DNA of 64,000 nt from Paraphysomonas bandaiensis. Lineage: Eukaryota; Chrysophyceae. This document shows, one piece after another, positions 57,466 through 64,000 of the stretch (within the stretch, counting starts at the first letter, position 1; each line of letters opens with the position of its first letter). Location: positions 186,001 to 250,000 of the forward strand of contig CBFFRP010000066.1 in the NCBI GenBank assembly GCA_965644295.1. The letters run 5' to 3'. The translations under genes and the position numbers were made by a program. The notes beneath the pieces were generated by a model, which worked only from the letters and a program-made list of their open reading frames with translations, did no database searches and was not told the DNA's origin.

Positions 57466-57781
57466 CCCTCAACAAAGTCGGACTTGCACCTTTTCATGGT
57501 GTTCTGGGGGATAAGTACCGGAGATATTATTTTCCCGGCAAACTAACGTGAGCAAATACTTTTCTGTTCACTCGTAGTCTAATGCTTATAAAAGTGTCAC
57601 GTGTATGAAGTCAGCTGATGTCAGGTATCAACATTCTACGTGCTCACTGCGTTTGCTCTGAGTGATATAGCAAAAGTGGCTGCACCTTGGTGCTTGCGGT
57701 GGCGCACAAGCAGCTTTTGTAGCGTCTAATAGTAGGATATCAGAGTTAATCACTGACACGCCTATTGCTAATAATAAGACA
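57466..57781 (+). mobile_element. Dispersed element E1, internally deleted copy
   Basis: Has both E1 ends (CAACAAAGTCGGACTTGCACC at the left, GCTAATAATAAGAC at the right) and the GGTGCTTGCGG/CGCACAAGCAGC block. It lacks most of the central GC-rich GGGCCC region, so it is ~0.32 kb instead of ~0.49 kb. Confidence 0.8.
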
Positions 57782-57845
57782 TTTAAGAGAGACTTTCACT
57801 ACTACGAGTTAGACCCCTAAGTAGTCATATACACACAGCAGTGAA

Positions 57846-57964
57846 TGTCTTTATTATTAGTAATAGGCGTTTAAGAGTCAGAACTAATCTAGCATTCCAA
57901 TGTAATAACTCGTGCTTATCTCTGATATCCTACTATTTAAGGCTACGTAAGCTGCTTGTGCACA
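57846..57964 (-). mobile_element. Dispersed element E1, truncated inverted fragment
   Basis: GTCTTTATTATTAGTAATAGG to GCTGCTTGTGCAC; the same end as the fragment at 39749-39895 and in opposite orientation to the neighbouring copy at 57466-57781, 65 bp away. The two form a head-to-head pair. Confidence 0.75.
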
Positions 57965-57974
57965 ATAAGTAACA

Positions 57975-58250
57975 ATATTATATAAAATCCTTGTTGAACA
58001 ATTAAAAGCTGTAATTGTAAGGTATTTGAATCATAACGATTACACAAAGTATACAGTAGTGGGTACCGTATTATGAGAATTATATTATCATGAGAACTAA
58101 TATAATTATATTATATAATAGAGCAGTAAAACTAGAATATATATATTGACCGTACAATATAGTGACATTTTAAGATCGTACTAAAAATGAGTGGTAGTTG
58201 AGACAACATTAATTTGTGAATGGTAAGTGATATTGATTTTTAGCTATAAG
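57975..58250 (+). repeat. Diverged dispersed repeat R1, copy 1
   Basis: CAATTAAAAGCTGTAATTGT, ATTATGAGAA and GATCGTAC blocks occur in the same order at about 62312-62525 (CAATTAAAAGCTGTAATTCT, ATTATGAGAACTAA, GATCGTACAAGAAATGA). Copies have many indels. No coding capacity and no flanking duplication found. Confidence 0.6.
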
Positions 58251-58477
58251 TAGTTATCAAAGTTCAGTTATTTAATTCATCTTCTATGTATGTTAATTAC
58301 TCATATGATGATAGGTGTACAAGTTCGATCAGTTTGTTGTAGATAGCAGGTCAATGAAACAGGGCCTTCGTAGTTTAGAATTAGACACTTGTGCAATTAG
58401 CAAACTTATACCTTATACCTCTACTTCTTGTAAACACATATTGCTATTCGTTGTATCCAAGTTAGCATCGACTATAA

Positions 58478-58600
58478 CGATATCATATTATCCCCATTTT
58501 GTCTCAAAAAAGCTTTTTTTTGACCTGATTTTGACTCAACAGGGCGCTCATATCAGCACCGGGCAAATATAGACATTCAACTTCAATATTCGGTTCAATA
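58478..58600 (-). pseudogene. Unit B remnant of the small gene at 37618-37893
   Basis: The minus strand reads EPNIEVECLYLPGADMSALLS, matching DPNIEVVCLCYPGADMSVLLS of unit A, then loses the frame in an A-rich tract (AAAAAAAAGC) before LRQNG. It has no start in frame. Confidence 0.6.
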
Positions 58601-58604
58601 TTTC

Positions 58605-58990
58605 CAGGACTTCGAAACAACTTCAAGAATATTACAGGAGAGTTTAAGTACCATATCTGATGCTATATAGGTGGTTAGGAGCAGTGGCACCCAGTTCTTG
58701 CAGGGCTTGAGCCATATCGTGCTTCTCAGGATATTGTGTGTCTCATATCATACACACATCTTTCGATCAGGTGCAACTTGCAGGGGTAAAGCCTGCTGTA
58801 TATAAATGTGATGATGATGCTAATTAAGGCAATAAGAGGCCTCTCTTTCACCTTCAACTGTTTACGTTTATCATCACACTTACAGTGTATACATATCATT
58901 GATTAGAAACTATATGAGTTCTCATTTGTGTTATTAATGTTAATCAAGGAACATCTATTTCTTAATACAGCAAGCATGCTACAAATAGCT
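58605..58990 (+). pseudogene. Unit B remnant of the small gene at 38439-39027
   Basis: CTTCGAAACAACTTCAAGA and GTGGTTAGGAGCAGTGGCAC blocks match 38540-38630 of unit A. The reading frame here is broken: TAG follows directly after ATCTGATGCTATA in the exon that is open in unit A. A short insertion (GTGTCTCATATC) also shifts the frame. The first exon is missing. Confidence 0.65.
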
Positions 58991-59164
58991 ATACAATCTA
59001 ATATTAACTTTTCAACGTCATGAGGATAAGCTACAATTTAACCTAGGGATAAGGAGTATTGTCCCTTGTCTAAATTTTAAAACTCGGGCTTTTCGCCCTC
59101 GTTTCAAAATTTTGAGCGCGGGACGATATAGCCTCCTTATTGCCCGTGGTTAAATATAACTATA
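58991..59164 (+). other. Unit B counterpart of the conserved 39056-39181 segment
   Basis: Same gapless segment as in unit A, ending at the TAA near 59153-59155. It marks the last clear coding-like similarity of the two units before the MITE/foldback block at 60.4-60.9 kb. Confidence 0.5.
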
Positions 59165-60418
59165 TTATAAACATTTACATGTCATTGTCAACACACAGAT
59201 ATACACACATTCAGAACGCTCGTTTATATATGCATATACACAAAAAACACACATGTGACATAATCTCATACATACAAATATTCGAGCACTGACGCTTATA
59301 TATGTAGCATTGTAGGTAGTAAACCCATATCGTAAAACGTACACACATGTGCACATAAAGTACATACAAAGGTATACATAAAATATATGTATAGACATAA
59401 AACATAAACATGCACGCAAGTCGCGTGGAAAGGATAGAGTCTTGAGAATAGCCAACAAAGACTAGACCTGTATAGACATTAACAACCATCAGCTGCACTC
59501 GCCGTAAAAAAGCTCATTCAAATCGACAAGCATGGCAACAATTGCATTGTAGATGTAACAAGACCCCAATAAAGCTGAATGGTTGCAATACATTAGTTAC
59601 CCTACATATATGGCATGAGTGAACACTGATCGTTGTGACCCTACTGCACCCTAACATGGGGTGCCAGCAACAAGTAAGCTAGTAAAGGGCATTCGCAACA
59701 TTAATCATTGTACAACGCACAAGGAAGCTCAGAAAGTATCAAAGCTCTTTCTACCAAATAAATATCGCTTATCTTCCACTCGATAAGTCGATTCCGGCAC
59801 TGATAAGCAGACTCGGCTGATGGCAAGGTAACATATCCACATAATTACTACGGACGGCAGCGCTGCACAAAAATCTAATCAAATTGGTTGATATCGCCTA
59901 TCAATTCCCTCCATCCATCGCTATGTATGGCATATTATTTAGGCACGTTCCAAATTTCTGGTTAATATATGACGTGATACTCACTGTACGGACCCCTCCT
60001 CCCTTTGGACAAATACTGACCGGCACAGAATCCAAGTCACAGAGATGATACATGACCCCCCCCACACTCTCTCTCCTCTCCAAACACTTTGTCTGCAGTA
60101 TTAAGCCGAATATATAGAGTCTCAGTAGTGGTTCATGTATCCCGCTTCTCTGCATATAGCAATCGATAGTCCTCCTGAAGACACAGAGCTCCTCTGTCTT
60201 ATCACTCAAGACACAGGCAGAGTGTGATGGTAACAATGACTGCATATAACGTTGACATCCTCCATTGTAAAGACAGTGTCTGGGAAATGGATGATAAAAT
60301 GGGGAGGGGGGAGGGCATCTTCTGTTTCCTCAATGTAGAAGTATACCCAACACACTCAAGATAAACTGCAAGTTATACTTGTAGACTATACTTTAAATAT
60401 ATCATCTATATGTCAATA
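59165..60418. other. Intergenic; weak open frame at 59901-60245 (minus)
   Basis: 59165-59500 is rich in ACACATAC-type low-complexity sequence. A 114-codon minus-strand frame at 59901-60245 contains several Cys residues but has no recognisable motif, and its codons look unremarkable. I would not call it a gene. A G-run (60302-60312) precedes the MITE cluster. Confidence 0.45.
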
Positions 60419-60570
60419 CGTATCAGCAGTCAGCATCTTATTTTTTCGGGAATTCATTGAAGTAGAAATTGTCTACATTACTGCAATAAAACTACGGCTG
60501 GAATACAGATAATTGTTGTCTCAATATTAGAGGCATCTTTGAACAAAAATATACACAGGATGCCGATACG
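60419..60570. mobile_element. MITE-like element M1, copy 2
   Basis: CGTATCAGCAGTCAGCATC at the left end, GGATGCCGATACG at the right: terminal inverted repeats of about 10 bp with one mismatch. 152 bp, same internal sequence as the other copies. Confidence 0.8.
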
Positions 60571-60623
60571 GATATAAACATCTAGAGGATGCTGACGGGT
60601 TACATACACATGATTTCTAAGGG

Positions 60624-60783
60624 CGTATCAGCAGTCAGCATCTTATTTTTTCGGAAATATATTGAAGCAAAAATCTTCTATATAACTGCAATACAAATAC
60701 GGCTGGAATACAGATAATTGTTGTCTCAATATACGAGGCATCTTGGAACAAAAATATACAAAGATACAAAGGATGCTGATACG
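60624..60783. mobile_element. MITE-like element M1, copy 3
   Basis: CGTATCAGCAGTCAGCATC ... GGATGCTGATACG: the best-preserved terminal inverted repeats (CGTATCAGCA / TGCTGATACG). 160 bp, the extra length being a small AAAGATACAAAGG duplication near the right end. It lies 53 bp from copy 2 in the same orientation. Confidence 0.82.
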
Positions 60784-60792
60784 AAGTATACT

Positions 60793-60893
60793 AATTTTAT
60801 TGAAAAATCATCGGTTTTTCATTAAAAAGTCACTTTTTTTCACTTTTCACTAAAAAAACGATGATTTTTCAATGAAATAAACCATGAACAAAT
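60793..60893. repeat. Foldback element F1, copy 2
   Basis: TATTGAAAAATCATCGG pairs with CGATGATTTTTCAATGAA around an AAAGTCACTTTTTTTCAC centre. It lies 10 bp after M1 copy 3, repeating the arrangement at 40421-40522. Confidence 0.82.
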
Positions 60894-61227
60894 CGATAAA
60901 ATCCCAGTATATAGAAGAGACTCATTGTTCATACGTAAAAGAATGGGATCAACTTTAATATCTTGATTTCTATGTATTGAAACTCGTTTCGAATGATGAT
61001 CCCATGCATCGCCAGTGCTCTGTATTGCATATCATCAGCACGTAACTGATGTCTCCATGCCATATCAGGCAATCCTGTAGAGAGAGTAGATATAAATGAT
61101 TCCATAGAGAGTGAGTGTTGAGGTTAAGAGAGGGGAGAGTAACTGAGGGAAGATATAGAGAGAGGCAGGCTCCTATACATACATACATGGACTTAACAGC
61201 TAACCCCTCCACGTACTTATAGCTATA
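60894..61227. other. Intergenic, no gene seen
   Basis: No recognisable feature apart from the upstream edge of the minisatellite. Confidence 0.4.
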
Positions 61228-61797
61228 CCTTGGCATGTACTTATACACACAGACATGGACTTATACACACAGACATGGACTTATATACTTATACATGTAC
61301 TTATACACACAGACATGGACTTATATACTTATACATGTACTTATACACACAGACATGGACTTATATAGTTATACATGTACTTATATACTTAGACATGTAC
61401 TTATATAGACATGTACTTATATAGACATGGACTTATGTACTTAGACATGGACTTATATAGTTATACATGTACATATGTACTTAGACATGTACTTATACAC
61501 ACAGACATGGACTTATATACTTATACATGTACTTATACACACAGACATGGACTTATATAGTTATACATGTACTTATATACTTAGACATGTACTTATATAC
61601 TTAGACATGGACTTATACACACAGACATGGACTTATATAGTTACATATATATAATATAGTTAGATACACTGATATATATGTACTTACATACTTAGACATG
61701 TACTTATACACAAAGACATGTACATATGTACTTAGACATGTACTTATACACACAGACATGTACTTATATACTTATACATGTACTTATATAGTGCATA
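61228..61797. repeat. 20-bp minisatellite
   Basis: About 28 units of a ~20-bp motif with variants ACTTATACACACAGACATGG, ACTTATATACTTATACATGT and ACTTATATACTTAGACATGT. The variants alternate in higher-order groups. The plus-strand 64-codon frame (61230-61424) is incidental. Confidence 0.9.
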
Positions 61798-63550
61798 GCT
61801 AGCTGATGAGTTGTGCCTGCTTTCATTTCTTGGGGTGCCGTGAGCCTTTAAGTGCTACAGAAGTCGTATAAGTTGATAAACAGCATTCTCTCTATTAGAA
61901 GCAAGAGTTTGACTCTCAGATCACAGCCTGATAGTTTCACTGCATCAGCCTGATGCTTGTCAAACTTTAACACGCCTTGCTGTCCTCCTTCGCCTCATCC
62001 GAACTACCATCCGCTACCATGACAGAATTAGACATTACACTGAAGTTAACTTTAATCTACACGTAAATCTTAATCATGCTGTTGAACACAATGCACTTTC
62101 AAGTAAGAAGCATGATTATTAATCTATACACTTCACACTATTCACTATATTCATGTAGCATCTGCTGAACATCTGCTCACAGCAACATCTGTGCATCACA
62201 TGATCATCAGTCACTCCCATGTATCTTATATAGTCACACATCAGTAACTGAATTTAATACCTTTGGAACTATAATCATACAATCATACGTTACTGTTAAG
62301 TTTTGCTGTTGGAGCAATTAAAAGCTGTAATTCTAAGGTATTGGAATTATGACCGTTAGTGTATTATGAGAACTAACAACATGATAGCTATTGTAGTAAT
62401 GAAACTGAATATAATATGTTGATCATACAAGATAGTGACGATGAAAGATCGTACAAGAAATGATTGGTCGTAGAGAGTAGAGATAATAACATGAAATTGA
62501 TAAATGAGAAGAGATATTGATTACTATTTATAATAAGATTAATGAGTGAATACACGTCCAGTTAACTTAGTAAATCATCCGATTGTGTCATAACTTGACA
62601 GTTACACCAATGAGATGACTTCACTTATTGCACACTATTAACTCACTTCAATTGCACAATATATATCACAACATACTGCAGAACTCAACATGTGTTGCGC
62701 TTGAGTGAAAAACAACTTCCAACCTGCCAAGATCACCTCGTCTAAGGGGCAATTGTTTGGTATAACATACAGACTGCGTATATACTTTCCCAGATCAGTT
62801 GGTAGGTACTTCTCAACATAGCCTCATCTAATTACGGAACTTTGTAAACCCTTTTACCGTTCGCGTTTGTAGTGAACCTTCCAACGCATCGTAAGTTATT
62901 TTGTACATAGCACAATATATAGCCTCTTACACTTCCTTATTTACACTTCATCATACAATCGACCTGTCAATGATACTCGCAAGAAAACTTCGTAAACGCT
63001 GTAGGTTATACAACCGATGCTTAGATTGTACAACATGGCAATAAATGACACCGATAAAAATGTTTTACAAATATGGTTTGATGTTCTAAAGTAAAGAGAA
63101 ACTCCAACAACTTAAGGTCGCAAAATTTCTATAAAGATATATATACTCCAACCACATAGAGAACAACAAAAGAATCATCGAACTCTACTCATATAACCAC
63201 TACATATATTTACCGTTACAGATATGTACTTACAGCTATCGTTGTATATACGAAATAAAAAAGTAACAACATAGTTTGCTGAACTTCACTATAGTTGACA
63301 TACCACAACAATTGCGTCTCTAACACGCATAATTCCATACCATTACGTACACAACACAACCACAAAAAACATATCCTCCTGTACCGCACTACACTCATTT
63401 CCTTGCATAGAACAAACACTGAAAGCGCGGGAACTGTAACAAGAATCTCCCGATGCGTTCGTTTGACTGCATCGACGACTGGCATTGTTTTAACCTATAA
63501 ACTGGTTAGTTCCCTTTACTCTCACAATGAGATTCAGATGCGACAAAATG
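61798..63550. other. Intergenic; second copy of repeat R1 at about 62312-62525
   Basis: About 1.75 kb with no recognisable gene. It contains the second R1 copy, and short open frames at 63216-63485 (minus) and 63295-63687 (plus), without recognisable motifs; the latter overlaps the antisense of the gene ending at 63551. No tRNA or other RNA gene was recognised. Confidence 0.5.
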
Positions 63551-64000
63551 CTAAAGTGCACGGCATAAAAAGTCATCATCTTCCCACTGTATTTCCTCCA
63601 CAACATCGCCAAAACCCTCCAGCCCTGGCTCATTTTCAGTTGCCACAGCATTCTCTGCACTTAGTGAACAGCTATCAATCGTCGTGATTGCATCTTTACC
63701 GAGTACCCACGCATCAGAAACAGATCTGTGGTTCATTAATCCACCCAACGAATTATTCGATTCCTCTAATTCAGTTTTCTCTTCATTGTGATAAAACTCT
63801 CCAGATCTTGTCCCTCCCACGCAGCGTGTTAAAATATCATCCTGCTTTTGGCTTTCCTGGCATTTTCCCAAACTTCCAATATCAACATGTAGTATCTTTT
63901 CCAACCACTCCGACACGACCCGGTCATCGAAGTCTGATTCATCTCCTATCAGGACAGGCCACCGCAACTCATTCTGCATCATATACATCGAATCAGGACC
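63551..64000 (-). CDS. C-terminal part of an unrecognised acidic protein (runs off right edge)
   Basis: The minus-strand frame is open from the window edge (…GPDSMYMMQNELRWPVLIGDE) to a TAG at 63551-63553, giving about 149 residues; the ATG at 63988 may be internal. The visible part has a helix-like VVSEWLEKILHVDIG and an acidic end (DVVEEIQWEDDDFLCRAL). No domain is recognised. It is soluble-looking. Upstream exons and the real start lie beyond the window. Confidence 0.6.
   Translation of the reverse strand, partial: GPDSMYMMQNELRWPVLIGDESDFDDRVVSEWLEKILHVDIGSLGKCQESQKQDDILTRCVGGTRSGEFYHNEEKTELEESNNSLGGLMNHRSVSDAWVLGKDAITTIDSCSLSAENAVATENEPGLEGFGDVVEEIQWEDDDFLCRAL

Noticed and set aside
59211-59498. 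95-97-codon minus-strand frames rich in Cys and Tyr
   Set aside because: Derived from ACACATAC-type low-complexity sequence; no supporting evidence.

Overview
The window is nuclear DNA from a microbial eukaryote. It is AT-rich between genes, has short GT-AG introns (about 45-85 nt) and many simple repeats, and encodes only eukaryotic gene types: a CFAP97-domain flagellar protein, the ribosome-assembly factor WDR74/Nsa1, an OPR-like/RAP organellar RNA-binding protein, a LicD (fukutin-type) enzyme, and giant [19 protein letters not shown] membrane proteins. Threonine/proline '[10 protein letters not shown]' arrays joined to LRRs and REJ/GPS modules are best known from stramenopiles (brown algae, diatoms, pelagophytes, oomycetes). 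A stramenopile with a flagellated stage is therefore my best guess, by inference only. TAG is a normal stop codon in several genes here.

Left part (1-22.8 kb), ordinary single-copy genes: the 5' part of a very large minus-strand protein running off the left edge (1-2844); a long foldback inverted repeat (3526-3988); a ~0.5 kb mobile element with an 11-bp target duplication (4786-5279); the 40-residue-repeat RAP protein (5442-9140, minus); a 4-exon CFAP97 gene (9753-10465, plus); a tandem-DUF1275 membrane protein (11287-13260, minus); a 4-exon unknown gene (13776-14941, plus) followed by a cysteine-rich region that may be a decayed or heavily intron-split gene; a LicD plus endonuclease/exonuclease/phosphatase fusion (16468-18846, minus); WDR74 (20530-21906, minus); and two large (GTAT)n microsatellites.

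Right part (22.8-61 kb), a large tandem duplication. Unit A (about 22.85-40.5 kb) and unit B (about 41.14-60.9 kb) each carry, in the same order, a 7-exon giant receptor-like gene, a divergent pair of small genes, a conserved ~130-bp segment, and a MITE/foldback pair. The receptor has a signal peptide, N-capped plant-type LRR modules, a Ser/Pro/Gly/Gln array, a REJ region, an EGF-like region, a GPS motif, about seven membrane segments and an acidic cytoplasmic tail. Unit B's receptor is intact (5024 codons after splicing). Unit A's differs at one decisive base: CAG has become TAG just after the GPS, so it would yield a soluble ectodomain while the membrane exons downstream stay open. The two copies differ mainly in three internal repeat arrays: LRR modules (3 against 8), the PSGQP array (~3.2 kb against ~1.0 kb) and the cytoplasmic 73-residue repeat (7 against 2). 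The rest is nearly identical. In unit B the small neighbouring genes have decayed.

The right edge (61-64 kb) holds a 20-bp minisatellite, a stretch with no recognisable gene, and the 3' end of a minus-strand gene. The most interesting system is this pair of tandem LRR-REJ-GPS receptors, one membrane-bound and one predicted to be soluble, with hypervariable ligand-facing and cytoplasmic repeats: a candidate cell-recognition locus.
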